Shown here in pieces: positions 42,827-51,977 of a DNA stretch of 64,000 bases. Numbering within the stretch: position 1 is the stretch's first letter; each line of letters opens with the position of its first letter. The translations under genes and the position numbers were made by a program. The stretch spans positions 2,542,001-2,606,000 of the forward strand of contig NZ_AP025943.1 in assembly GCF_026072915.1 (NCBI RefSeq), written 5' to 3'. The notes beneath the pieces were generated by a model. That model was not told where the DNA came from. It saw only the letters and a program-made list of their open reading frames with translations, and ran no database searches. The stretch comes from Akkermansia biwaensis (GTDB lineage: Bacteria > Verrucomicrobiota > Verrucomicrobiia > Verrucomicrobiales > Akkermansiaceae).

Positions 42827-45169
42827 ATGTCCATTCCCGTTATACAGCCTGAGGACAACGATATTTTTTCCTTCCGGTTCATTTTTTCCACGGCCAGAAG
42901 GTATTGGCTCTGGATTCTGGCGGCCGCTTTGCTGGGCGGAACCGGGTCTTATTTTATTTTCGCGCGGCAGGGATATTTGTATGAGAAAACCGCCCGCATC
43001 ATGCTGAGGGACGACAAGCAGAAAAATTCCCAGGTTTCGGAAATCATTCTTTCCGATTTGGGCGTCAGGGCGGAGGAAGCCAATCTTGCGAATGAGAGCT
43101 ATGTGGTCCAGTCCTCGGAGGTGATGGGGCGCGTTGTGAAGGGATTGGAGCTCGGCGTTTCTTATTGGGAAGAGCGGAATATCCGGAAAGTAGAACTTTA
43201 CCATACGACTCCCTTGAAGGTGGAATTTGGGGAAGAAGTGGATTTCCAGCCTTGTTCCCTGGCGGTTACTCCTTTGAATGGCCGCGAATTTTCCCTGTCC
43301 TACCGGGAAAAGGGGGGAAAGGAAACCGCCCTTCCTGGAAAATTCGGCATCCCTTTGGAGCTTCCCTTCGCCACGGTAACCGTGCGGACTACGTCCCATT
43401 TTTCTTCCGGCAGCATAGGCAGGCCCATTTTCGTGGAACGCCTCTCCGTCAAGGAGACCTGCGCCCAAATGCTGGGCCGCCTGAGCGTAACGCGGCCCGA
43501 TTCCAAGGAAAGCAGCCTGCTGGAGTTGACGCTGAGGCTTTCCCATCCGCAGAAGGCGGAAGATGTCCTGAATTATCTTATTGAAGTTTACAATGACCAT
43601 TCCAGGCGGGAGAAACAAATCGCATCCACACGGGCGGAGGATTTCATCGTCAAACGCATTGAAAAGCTCGGCGGCCAGCTGGGCGGCGTGGACAAGCAGG
43701 TGATTGATTACAAGCGCCACAGCCGCATCGTCAAGGACATGAGCACGACGCTGGAGGCCACCTTCAGCAAGCTGCAGGAAATAGGGACGGAACTTTTTTC
43801 CACCAGAACGGAATTGAGTCAGGTGAAGGTGCTTGCCGGGTTGCTTGCGGAGGGGGGCCGGGAACGGGACATGATTCCCGCCAATATAGGAATCCAGGAT
43901 GCGGGAGTTGCCAAGCAGATTGAACTTTTCAATGACAATTTCCTCCAATACAAAAAGTTGAGCGCCAGCGCAGGGAAGCAGAATCCCATGGTTTCATCCC
44001 TGGCGGAGAATATGAAGGAGATGCGCGAGTCCATCGTCCGTTCCATCTCCAATTACTGCGATGTCCTGCGCGTGAGGATGGGCGAACTGGAAAGGGTGCG
44101 GGATGAACTCAACCGGGGATTGTCGGACATGGCTTCCAAGGATGAAGGCCTGGTTCCCCTTCTCCGGGAGCAGAAGGTGATGGAAGAGCTTTACCTGATG
44201 TTGTTGAAGAAGAGAGAGGAAAACGCCCTGGCTCTGGCTACCACGGAGCCAAGTGCTCGTATTCTGGAGCCTGCGTTTGGTTCCAATTCTCCGGTAGCGC
44301 CCAAACTCCCCCTGATGACGCTGGGCGGCATGGCCGGCGGCGCTTTTCTGTGCCTTCTATCTCTGATGGTTTCGAACTCTTTGAATACCAAGGTGAAAGA
44401 TAAGAATGACCTTGTCGGTTTGGTGAGCCTGCCGCTTGCAGGGGAACTTCCTCTGCTTTCCGGGAAGGAGCGCAAGAAGTTGCCGCTCGTCGTCATAAAC
44501 AGCCGTTCCTTCATGGAAGAATGTTTTCATATTCTCCGCAATAATACGGAACTTCTGCTGCTGCCCAATCCGGAGAAGGCTTCCCGAGTCGTGTTCCTGA
44601 CCTCGACAAGGACGGGCGAGGGGAAGACGTTTACAGCTTTGAATCTGGCTGCCGCTTATGCGCAGACGGGGAAAAAGGTCCTCCTGATTGACGGAGACCT
44701 GCGCAAGGCCAGCCTTTCCGCCTTTTGCGGAGGGAAGAATTCCAGAGGTCTGGCGCATCTGCTGATGAATCCGCTGGCGTCTCCGGATTCCGTCCTGCAA
44801 TCCGGAGAGAATTTTCCGGGATTCGACATAGTGCCGGCAGGTCCTGTTCCTCCCAATCCGGCCGCCTTGCTGACTCAGGGACGGTTTGAAGACCTGATCC
44901 GGTACTGGCGCACCCGGTATGACCGCATTATTGTGGATGGCTGCCCGTATGAAGCCGTGGCGGATGCCTCCCTGATGGCCCGGCATGCGGACCTGGTCCT
45001 TTATCTCATCAGATGCGGCATGATAGAGAAGCAGTACGTTCCTTCCATTCAGGAATTGGCGGCCAGGGGGGAATTCCAGTCCGTCGCTCTCATCCTCAAT
45101 GCCGAGAATTTCAAGAATTCCCGTTTTCATTATTACAGTGAATATTCCGGTTCAAAAACTGCCGGATAA
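42827..45169 (+). CDS. wzc: Wzc-like chain-length determinant and BY-kinase
   Basis: The ATG at 42827 gives 780 residues. An N-terminal membrane helix (about 27-46) and a second near 500-520 frame the Wzz periplasmic region, which is coiled-coil-rich (for example KLGGQLGGVDKQVIDYKR...). The cytoplasmic bacterial tyrosine kinase has Walker A TSTRTGEGKTFTALN (about 590-605), Walker A' VLLIDGDLRK and Walker B RIIVDG. The C-terminal tyrosine cluster is short (HYYSEY), fewer than in E. coli Wzc. Cycles of autophosphorylation control polymer length and export through Wza. Confidence 0.95.
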   Translation: MSIPVIQPEDNDIFSFRFIFSTARRYWLWILAAALLGGTGSYFIFARQGYLYEKTARIMLRDDKQKNSQVSEIILSDLGVRAEEANLANESYVVQSSEVMGRVVKGLELGVSYWEERNIRKVELYHTTPLKVEFGEEVDFQPCSLAVTPLNGREFSLSYREKGGKETALPGKFGIPLELPFATVTVRTTSHFSSGSIGRPIFVERLSVKETCAQMLGRLSVTRPDSKESSLLELTLRLSHPQKAEDVLNYLIEVYNDHSRREKQIASTRAEDFIVKRIEKLGGQLGGVDKQVIDYKRHSRIVKDMSTTLEATFSKLQEIGTELFSTRTELSQVKVLAGLLAEGGRERDMIPANIGIQDAGVAKQIELFNDNFLQYKKLSASAGKQNPMVSSLAENMKEMRESIVRSISNYCDVLRVRMGELERVRDELNRGLSDMASKDEGLVPLLREQKVMEELYLMLLKKREENALALATTEPSARILEPAFGSNSPVAPKLPLMTLGGMAGGAFLCLLSLMVSNSLNTKVKDKNDLVGLVSLPLAGELPLLSGKERKKLPLVVINSRSFMEECFHILRNNTELLLLPNPEKASRVVFLTSTRTGEGKTFTALNLAAAYAQTGKKVLLIDGDLRKASLSAFCGGKNSRGLAHLLMNPLASPDSVLQSGENFPGFDIVPAGPVPPNPAALLTQGRFEDLIRYWRTRYDRIIVDGCPYEAVADASLMARHADLVLYLIRCGMIEKQYVPSIQELAARGEFQSVALILNAENFKNSRFHYYSEYSGSKTAG

Positions 45170-45259
45170 TGCGGCTGAACTTATTTTCCCGTTTGGAAAA
45201 CCTCTTTCCTCAAAATCTGTTCCCCAGCATTCCCCCAGGATTTTTTCTTACGCCGTTCC

Positions 45260-46801
45260 ATGAATACCGTCTCCAGAGTAATCAGAAATACAGGTTTTCT
45301 GTATATGAAAATGGGCATTACGATGTTCGTTTCCCTGTACACGACGCGCTTGGTCCTGAATGCCCTGGGGGTGGACGACTTCGGCATTTTCGGCATGGTG
45401 GCCGGCGTGATTGCCATGCTGGCTTTTCTCAATGCCAGCATGGCGGCGGCTACCCAGCGCTTCATGAGTTACGCCGAAGGGGAGGGGAACCGCGAGAAAC
45501 AGAGGATCATCTTTAATATCAGCGTAGTCCTCCATCTTGCCATTGCGGTTGTAGTCGCAATCCTGCTGTATGCGGCCGCTCCCTTCCTGTTCGGGCATTT
45601 TCTCAATATTCCGGAAGGCCGGATTTTTGCCGCCCGGTGCGTTTACTGGGCCATGATCGCCAGCACGGTGTTCAGTATGTTGGGCGTTCCTTATGAAGCC
45701 ATGCTGAACGCTCACGAGAATATGCTGTATTTCGCCGTGATAGGCGTGCTGGAGTCTTTTCTGAAACTGGGGGCCGCCCTGCTTGTCGTTCACGTGCTGG
45801 CGGACAAGCTGATCCTGTACGGGGTTCTGATGGCCGGGATTTCCATCCTCGCCATGACGGCCATGCTTGTTTATTGCCATAGGAATTATGCGGAGTGCGT
45901 GATTGCTCCGCTGCGTTACTGGAAGAAGGGCGTTTTTCGGGAAATGGGCAGCTTCGCGTGCTGGAATTTTACGGTTTCCGCAAGCAGCATGCTCTCGGAA
46001 TACGGCGTCGGCATCGTCCTGAACCACTTTTTCGGGGTTGCCCTCAATGCGGCGCAGGCTGTCGCCCAGCAGATCAACGGACAAACCATGGCTTTTTCCG
46101 GAACCATGCTGAAAGCCCTGAATCCAGTCATTTCAAAAAGCGAGGGTGCGGGCAACCGCCGTCTCATGCTCCGGGCCTCCCTGTCCGGGTGCAAGTTCGC
46201 GTATCTGCTCATGGCTGTTTTCGCCATTCCCCTGATTCTGGAAGCTCCGGGGCTCCTCGGCCTGTGGCTTCATTCCGTGCCCGCCTGGGCGGTTCTGTTT
46301 TGCAGGCTCCAGCTTGCCCGGACCTTGATGGAACAGCTTTTCCTCAGCCTGGGGTCCGCCATTTATGCGGAAGGAAATATTCGCCTGTACACGCTGGTGA
46401 AAACGGGCTCCGGAATTCTTTTCCTGGGCGCCACTTACGGATTCTACAGCCTGGGGTGGCCTCCCTTCATGATGTATGTGGCCGCCATTCTTTTTGTCAC
46501 GGTGCCCGGAGGCTTGCTGGCCCTTTCCATCTGCGTGCGCCGTCTGGGCCTGAGCCTGCGGGATTTTTCTTTCCAGGTGCTGGTGCCGTGCCTCGTTCCC
46601 AGCGGGGCTACGCTTGCCGCGGGCGTGGCCCTGGCCCGGATTTGTCCGCAGCTTTCACCTGTTCCGGTATTGTTCCGCACCTGTTTGCTGCTGGGTGCCT
46701 TCCTTCTTTTCCTCTGGTTTTTTTCCCTGAACGCCAGGGAACGCGGCACCCTTGTTTTTCTTCTGAAAAGCGTGTGCGGTAAAATTCAGTTTTCCAAATG
46801 A
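45260..46801 (+). CDS. Wzx-type polysaccharide flippase
   Basis: This is a 513-residue protein of the MATE/MOP superfamily with about 12-14 predicted membrane helices spread over its length. Typical features are an N-terminal FLYMKMGITMFVSLYTTRLVLNALGVDDFG, then MVAGVIAMLAFLNASMAAATQRFMSY and the SMLSEYGVGIVLNHFFGVALNAAQAVAQQ repeat-like block in the second half. It flips undecaprenyl-linked repeat units to the periplasm. It lies 90 bases after wzc, with the first glycan-specific gene only 4 bases downstream. Confidence 0.93.
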   Translation: MNTVSRVIRNTGFLYMKMGITMFVSLYTTRLVLNALGVDDFGIFGMVAGVIAMLAFLNASMAAATQRFMSYAEGEGNREKQRIIFNISVVLHLAIAVVVAILLYAAAPFLFGHFLNIPEGRIFAARCVYWAMIASTVFSMLGVPYEAMLNAHENMLYFAVIGVLESFLKLGAALLVVHVLADKLILYGVLMAGISILAMTAMLVYCHRNYAECVIAPLRYWKKGVFREMGSFACWNFTVSASSMLSEYGVGIVLNHFFGVALNAAQAVAQQINGQTMAFSGTMLKALNPVISKSEGAGNRRLMLRASLSGCKFAYLLMAVFAIPLILEAPGLLGLWLHSVPAWAVLFCRLQLARTLMEQLFLSLGSAIYAEGNIRLYTLVKTGSGILFLGATYGFYSLGWPPFMMYVAAILFVTVPGGLLALSICVRRLGLSLRDFSFQVLVPCLVPSGATLAAGVALARICPQLSPVPVLFRTCLLLGAFLLFLWFFSLNARERGTLVFLLKSVCGKIQFSK

Positions 46802-46805
46802 TTTC

Positions 46806-47666
46806 ATGAATTCCTATTCCATTCTCATCAATACTTGTGATGCCTTTGAAGACTGCTGGGAGCCTTTTTTCAGGCTCTGGTCCCTTTACTGGCCTGGTTG
46901 CCCCGCTCCGGTTTACCTGAATACGGAATACAAGACCTACTCCGGTCCGGAAAAGGGCGTCGTTTCCCTGAAGAGCTGTGCCGGGCGGAATATTCCGGTC
47001 CGCAGAAGAGCCACATGGAGCCAATGCCTGAAGTGGGCCCTGGAGGCCCTGGAAACGGATACGGTGCTGTACATGCAGGAAGATTATTTCCTGACGGGAC
47101 CGGTGGATGGTGAGGCGGTGGAACGGTATGCGGCGCTGATGCGCGCTCATCCGGAGATTCCCTGTATCCAGCTGACGCCCGAAGGAATTCCCGCCCGCGA
47201 GCCTTCGCGGTATGAAGGCCTTTTCACCAGTGACCCGGATTATCCCTGGTATGCGTGCTGCCAGGGCGCCCTGTGGAACAGGAAAGCGCTCCTTTCCCTG
47301 TTGAGGGAGGCGGAGTCCGCCTGGAAGTTTGAATACTTCGGCAGCCGGAGGGCCAAGTATTCCCGCATGGAGTTTTTGACGGTGGATCCCGCCCTGTTTT
47401 CACGGGGGGGATACCAGATTATTCCCTACATTTTCACGGGTATCGTACATGGCAAATGGTACGGACCTGTGGCGGACCTGTTTGAGCGGCACGGCATTTT
47501 CATGGATTTCTCCAGGAGGGGTTTTTTTGATCCCGGGGAAAAACGCTCCTGCGCCCAGAGAATCAGGAATGCCGCCAGAAACTGGAAGACGTGGCGCAGC
47601 CGGCTGGAACTCCGGGCCATGAGGCGCCGGTACCTTGGGGCGGGTAATACCCGCGACGGAAATTGA
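46806..47666 (+). CDS. Putative GT-A-type glycosyltransferase
   Basis: This is a 286-residue soluble protein starting MNSYSILINTCDAFEDCWEP. The pattern (N-terminal ILINTCD, then VYLNTEYKTYS, and VLYMQEDYFL at about residue 85 as the acidic metal-binding candidate) fits a GT-A glycosyltransferase fold. I do not recognise a named family. The conserved-looking YACCQGALWNRKALL block resembles the acceptor-side region of such enzymes. A basic C-terminus (RSRLELRAMRRRYLG) may touch the membrane. Its operon position after wzx supports a role in building the repeat unit; donor and acceptor are unknown. Confidence 0.65.
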   Translation: MNSYSILINTCDAFEDCWEPFFRLWSLYWPGCPAPVYLNTEYKTYSGPEKGVVSLKSCAGRNIPVRRRATWSQCLKWALEALETDTVLYMQEDYFLTGPVDGEAVERYAALMRAHPEIPCIQLTPEGIPAREPSRYEGLFTSDPDYPWYACCQGALWNRKALLSLLREAESAWKFEYFGSRRAKYSRMEFLTVDPALFSRGGYQIIPYIFTGIVHGKWYGPVADLFERHGIFMDFSRRGFFDPGEKRSCAQRIRNAARNWKTWRSRLELRAMRRRYLGAGNTRDGN

Positions 47667-47679
47667 ACAGATACCTGCC

Positions 47680-48666
47680 ATGATTTCACTGATGTATCCG
47701 GGTTTGTATTTGCTGCGCCGCCTGTTTGGCCGCTGTTCCGGCAGGGAGGCCCTGCAGCCGCCCCCCTGTGAACTGGATGCGGATGCAGCCTCCGCAATGA
47801 TCGAGAATCTTCTGCGCTCCGGCCGACCTGCCATGGTGGGGAGGTTTGGCTGCACGGAAATGTCCTGCCTGCATAATTATTTGGAAATTAAAAAACCGGG
47901 CCGGAACCCTCTGCATTACGTCACAGGCAGGAGAGACCAATGGTGGTGGAATAAAAATATCATGAGGCAGATGAGGGAATGGTCCGGTTTTTTCCCCGCT
48001 GCGCCGGAGTATCTGGCCCGTTTCTGCGAGCTGATGCTCCGCGACATGGAGGAACTGGACATCCTGGGAAGCTGGCTGCCGTACGAATGGGAAGTGATGC
48101 CCATGATTCACGGCGTTCCGCGCGTCCGCCTGCTGAATCTGGAGCCTTACTGGTCTTCGCGTCCATGGAGCAGGGCCCTGGAAGGGAAAAAAGTGCTGGT
48201 GGTCCATCCTTTTGCGGAAAGCATCATGCGGCAGTATGAGAGGAACAGGACCAGGATTTTTGAAAATCCGGAGGTTCTGCCTCCTTTTTCCCTGGAGACG
48301 CTGGCCGCCGTCCAGAGCATGGGTACGGGGACGGACCGTTTTTCCGACTGGTTTGAAGCCCTTGCGTGGATGAAGGATGAGATAGACCGCCGGGTTTACG
48401 ATGTCTGCCTCATTGGATGCGGGGCTTACGGTTTTCATCTGGCTGCCCATGTCAAGAGGAGGGGAGGGCAGGCCGTGCATCTGGGAGGGGCGCTTCAACT
48501 GCTTTTCGGCCTGCGGGGCAGGCGCTGGGAGGATCCGGCCTATGGAGCGGATCCCGGCGCTCCCAAATACGATTATTTCCGGCTTTTCAACGACGCCTGG
48601 ATGAGGCCGGAAAGGGCGGAGACGGTAAGCCACGCCAGCCGTGTGGAAGGGGGGTGCTACTGGTGA
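47680..48666 (+). CDS. GT-D-fold-like putative glycosyltransferase
   Basis: The ATG at 47680 gives 328 residues. RPAMVGRFGCTEMSCLHNYL (about 49-68) resembles the R-F-G-x-x-E motif of GT-D (DUF1792-type) transferases. KKVLVVHPFAESIMRQYERN and YDVCLIGCGAYGFHLAAHVK form a second nucleotide-fold half, and VHLGGALQLLFGLRGRRW closes the domain. The assignment is by pattern only. It starts 13 bases after the previous gene; its stop overlaps the GTG start of the next, so translation is coupled. Confidence 0.7.
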   Translation: MISLMYPGLYLLRRLFGRCSGREALQPPPCELDADAASAMIENLLRSGRPAMVGRFGCTEMSCLHNYLEIKKPGRNPLHYVTGRRDQWWWNKNIMRQMREWSGFFPAAPEYLARFCELMLRDMEELDILGSWLPYEWEVMPMIHGVPRVRLLNLEPYWSSRPWSRALEGKKVLVVHPFAESIMRQYERNRTRIFENPEVLPPFSLETLAAVQSMGTGTDRFSDWFEALAWMKDEIDRRVYDVCLIGCGAYGFHLAAHVKRRGGQAVHLGGALQLLFGLRGRRWEDPAYGADPGAPKYDYFRLFNDAWMRPERAETVSHASRVEGGCYW

Positions 48667-50003
48667 AGAAGATGAATGCCGGAAAAGACGGGATGAAGGT
48701 GCTCTGGCTGACCAATATCCTGTTTCCGGAGCCGTGCCGGATGCTTGGACTGCCGGAGCCGGTTCTGGGAGGCTGGATGTATGCGGGCGCGCAGGAACTT
48801 ATGAAGGCCGTTCCGGATTTAAAGCTGGCCGCGGCCATGTTTTATCCGGGGAACGGGCTGAGGCGTCTGGACGGAGAGTCCATGACCTACTATCTGATTC
48901 CCGCCCCTGCCGACATGAACGCCTACAGAAAGGAGCTGGAGCCCTTCTTCCGAGAAGCCCGGTACGCATTCGGTCCCGATGTGGTCCATATTCACGGTTC
49001 CGAATATCCGCACTCCCTGGCCTGGGTGAATGCCTGCGGTGCGGGGAATACCGCCGTTTCCATCCAGGGGCTGTCTTCCGTCTGCGCCGGGTTTTATCTG
49101 GGCGGCATTTCTCGCCGGGAACTCGTGAAATTTGTCACTCTGCGCGACCTGATGCGCCGCGATACCCTTTTTGCCCAGCAGCGGAGGATGAAGGCGCGCG
49201 GAAGGTACGAACGGGAACTTTTCAGCAAGGTGGGCCACGTGATCGGACGCACCGCCTGGGACCGGGCGCACGCGTGGGCCATGAATCCGGAGGCCCGGTA
49301 CCATTTTCTTCATCCTACGCTCAGGGAGCCTTTTTACAGGAGTGAATGGGATGCCGGAGCGTGCGAAAAGCATACGATTTTTCTCAGCCAGTCCCATTAC
49401 CCCCTGAAAGGGCTGCACATGGTGGCGGAGGCGCTGCCCCTGGTTTTGCGGCATTATCCGGATGCCAGGGTGCATGTGGCAGGGCCGGACATCCTGTCCG
49501 TTCCCGCGTGGCGCAGGAATGGGTACGCCCATTATCTGGGAAAACTGATGGAGCGGCTGGGGGTCCGGGACCGTTTCCGCTGGCTGGGACGCTTGAGCGC
49601 GGAACAAATGTGCAGCCAGTTCAGGAAGGCCCATATTTTTGTTTGTCCTTCCATGATTGAGAATGAGTCCAATTCCCTGGGGGAGGCGCAGATGGTGGGC
49701 ACACCCTGCATTGCGGCCTATGCCGGAGGCATGATGGATTCCGTCTCCCATGGGGAAACGGGTTTCCTGTACCGGTTTGAAGATGCGGAATTGCTGGCCA
49801 TGCAGGTGTGCCGGCTGTTCGGGGACATGGATTTGTGCAGGCATGTTTCATCCCGCGGCAGGCGGGCCGCCCTGGCGCGCCATGACCGTTCCGCGAACGC
49901 GGAACAATTGAGACGCATTTACAGGGACATTGCCGGAGATACCGCGAACGGGACGGATGGACGTGAAGGAGGAAGAAAGGAGGACTCTCCATGCAGTTGC
50001 TGA
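48663..50003 (+). CDS. Family GT4 glycosyltransferase
   Basis: The GTG at 48663 overlaps the upstream TGA (GTGA) and has GGAAGGGGGG about ten bases before it; ATG 48672 is the alternative. The protein has 446 residues. It starts with the Rossmann segment MKVLWLTNILFPEP, has DVVHIHGSEYPHS, and its C-terminal half has the GT4 donor-binding motifs HTIFLSQSHYPLKGLHMVAEAL, RFRWLGRLSAEQMC and VCPSMIENESNSLGEAQMVGTPCIA (E-x7-E type). GT4 enzymes retain anomeric configuration. Its end overlaps the following acetyltransferase gene by 13 bases. Confidence 0.92.
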   Translation: MKKMNAGKDGMKVLWLTNILFPEPCRMLGLPEPVLGGWMYAGAQELMKAVPDLKLAAAMFYPGNGLRRLDGESMTYYLIPAPADMNAYRKELEPFFREARYAFGPDVVHIHGSEYPHSLAWVNACGAGNTAVSIQGLSSVCAGFYLGGISRRELVKFVTLRDLMRRDTLFAQQRRMKARGRYERELFSKVGHVIGRTAWDRAHAWAMNPEARYHFLHPTLREPFYRSEWDAGACEKHTIFLSQSHYPLKGLHMVAEALPLVLRHYPDARVHVAGPDILSVPAWRRNGYAHYLGKLMERLGVRDRFRWLGRLSAEQMCSQFRKAHIFVCPSMIENESNSLGEAQMVGTPCIAAYAGGMMDSVSHGETGFLYRFEDAELLAMQVCRLFGDMDLCRHVSSRGRRAALARHDRSANAEQLRRIYRDIAGDTANGTDGREGGRKEDSPCSC

Positions 50004-50656
50004 TTTATCTTGCCAAAAAGGCCGTGCTCCGTTGCTGGGGCATTTGCGTGCATCCCCTGCACAACATGTATGCCCGGTGGCTCCTGTATTCCAGCAACGC
50101 GGTTCACGGTCCCGGACTCTGTTCGTTCGGAATTCCGGACGTCAGGATATCCAGGGGGAGGAGTCATTCCGTGCGGTGCCGCATAGGAAGGGAGTTTACC
50201 ATGAGAAACGGTTCCTATGGCGTTTCCCGTTCTTCCCCGCGCTGCCTGATTTTCGTGGACCGGGACGGTGTGCTGCGTATCGGGGACCGGGTGGGCATCA
50301 GCAATGCCGTGATTATCTGCACGCAGTCGGTCACTATCGGGAACGATGTCAAGGCCGGATTTGGCGTCCACATCATGGACTCGGATTTTCATGCATTGGA
50401 CCCGGAAGCGAGACGGGGTCCGGATGACTTGCTTCAGCGCCGGTCCGCTCCGGTCAGGATTGGAGAAAACGTTTTCATTGGGGCCGGGACTTTTATTTTG
50501 AAAGGAGTTGCCATCGGGGACAATGCCATCATAGGCGCCTGTTCCGTGGTGACGCGTTCCATCCCCGCCGGTGAGATATGGGCGGGGAATCCGGCCCGCC
50601 GCATCCGGGGGGGGGAGGAAGTTTCCCCGGTTATGGAAAGGGGACTTCATGCATAA
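49991..50656 (+). CDS. Hexapeptide-repeat acyltransferase (WbbJ/maa type)
   Basis: This is a 221-residue protein with a strong ribosome binding site (AAAGGAGG, 8 bases before the ATG). A short hydrophobic N-terminus is followed by a left-handed beta-helix made of hexapeptide repeats: LRIGDRVGISNAVIICTQSV, TIGNDVKAGFGVHIMD, VRIGENVFIGAGTFILKGV and AIGDNAIIGACSVVTRSI, ending AGNPARRIRG. The HxxD-type catalytic region is around DSDFHALD. It likely O-acetylates a sugar of the repeat unit. It overlaps genes on both sides. Confidence 0.9.
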   Translation: MQLLIYLAKKAVLRCWGICVHPLHNMYARWLLYSSNAVHGPGLCSFGIPDVRISRGRSHSVRCRIGREFTMRNGSYGVSRSSPRCLIFVDRDGVLRIGDRVGISNAVIICTQSVTIGNDVKAGFGVHIMDSDFHALDPEARRGPDDLLQRRSAPVRIGENVFIGAGTFILKGVAIGDNAIIGACSVVTRSIPAGEIWAGNPARRIRGGEEVSPVMERGLHA

Positions 50657-51977
50657 TATGGACATTTCATACCAGGCAGGCGGAGGATGGTCTCTTGATG
50701 GAAAATCCCGGCTTCCTTCAAGCATGCGGGTCGTGCTCCCCTTTGCCGTCATGGTGAAGGCCATGATCATGCTGTCCATGTATTCCTCTGCGGCCATCCT
50801 TCACCCGATCTGTACGGAACAGGCCATTTCCCTTTCCTCCGCCCTCCTGCTGGCCGTGTCCTTTGTGATCATGCGGAAATATTTCCGGCAGGACGCGGCT
50901 CCCACCTATCCTCTCTTTTCCATTTATTTCCTGTGGGTATTCATTTGCTGCCTGCGGGGCGTTTTCGCCGTGGACGGCTACTGGTCCGCGAGGGCGCTTG
51001 CAACGAACGCCCCCACGCTTTTCATTCCCGTGCTGGTTTACGTGTTCAGCCTGCCGGAAGTCACGCGGCAGGTGCTGTCCGTCTGGTTCCGGATATTCAT
51101 TCCCGTTTTTTTCCTGTTCATACTAACTCTTAATCCGGATTTTTACGCTTCCCTGCTGAATCCCCTGCTGATGCTGGTGCCGTGGCTGCCCCTGCTGCCC
51201 CGGCGGTGGAAGCTGGTGGTGCTGGTCATGGCATGCCTGATGGTATGCATCAGCATGGGGGCCAGGAGCCAGATTTTAAAGGCGCTGGTAGCCTTGTCCC
51301 TGCTGGCTTTCTATTGCGGCAGAACTTTGCTCAAGGATTGTTTTTACAGGATGATGCGCCATGTCCTGTTCCTGCTTCCCACCCTGTTTCTCGTCCTTGG
51401 TCTGGGCGGTGTCTTCAACGTACTGGACGTCGGTTCCTACACCGGAGTGCCGGGAAGTTCCATGGAAGACGACCTGCTGGCGGATTCCCGGAGCATCGTC
51501 TTTGAAGAGGTAGCCACTTCTTCCATGAAGGACGGCTGCATTTTGCTGGGGCGCACTCCGGCCCAGGGATATGAAACGAATTTCCAGATGTCCCAGGATG
51601 AGCGCCAGTCCTACCAGGACCAGAAGCGCCGCGCCTGGTGCGAGCCCGTCCTGCTCAACATTTTCGCCTGGACGGGAGTGGCGGGGCTGGTTCTCTACAC
51701 GGGATTTTACTGGCAGGCCTCCTATCTGGCCATTTACCGTTCCAACAACCGCTGGATGAAGCTGCTGGGGGTGTTTGTGGCTTTCCGGTGGCTGTGGGGA
51801 TGGCTGGAGGATACCAATTTCAATCTGGATATCATGAACGTCTCCCTGTGGATGATGATCGCCATGTGCTATTCCAGCCGTTTCCGGGCCATGACGGATC
51901 GTGAACTTCATGAATGGGTGGGAAGCATCTTCCGCCGTTCTTCCTCCAACCGTGTTTCTTCCGTACATATTCCATGA
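50649..51977 (+). CDS. Wzy-like polysaccharide polymerase
   Basis: The ATG at 50649 gives 442 residues with about 10-11 predicted membrane helices. The long loop after the middle helices (about 290-360, ...SRSIVFEEVATSSMKDGCIL, LGRTPAQGYETNF, MSQDERQSYQDQKRRAWCEP) is the kind of large periplasmic loop found in O-antigen ligase/polymerase proteins. Sequence identity among Wzy proteins is poor, so the call rests on topology and on its place in the cluster, where no other polymerase candidate exists. It overlaps the upstream acetyltransferase by 8 bases and the downstream transferase by 4. Confidence 0.75.
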   Translation: MHNMDISYQAGGGWSLDGKSRLPSSMRVVLPFAVMVKAMIMLSMYSSAAILHPICTEQAISLSSALLLAVSFVIMRKYFRQDAAPTYPLFSIYFLWVFICCLRGVFAVDGYWSARALATNAPTLFIPVLVYVFSLPEVTRQVLSVWFRIFIPVFFLFILTLNPDFYASLLNPLLMLVPWLPLLPRRWKLVVLVMACLMVCISMGARSQILKALVALSLLAFYCGRTLLKDCFYRMMRHVLFLLPTLFLVLGLGGVFNVLDVGSYTGVPGSSMEDDLLADSRSIVFEEVATSSMKDGCILLGRTPAQGYETNFQMSQDERQSYQDQKRRAWCEPVLLNIFAWTGVAGLVLYTGFYWQASYLAIYRSNNRWMKLLGVFVAFRWLWGWLEDTNFNLDIMNVSLWMMIAMCYSSRFRAMTDRELHEWVGSIFRRSSSNRVSSVHIP

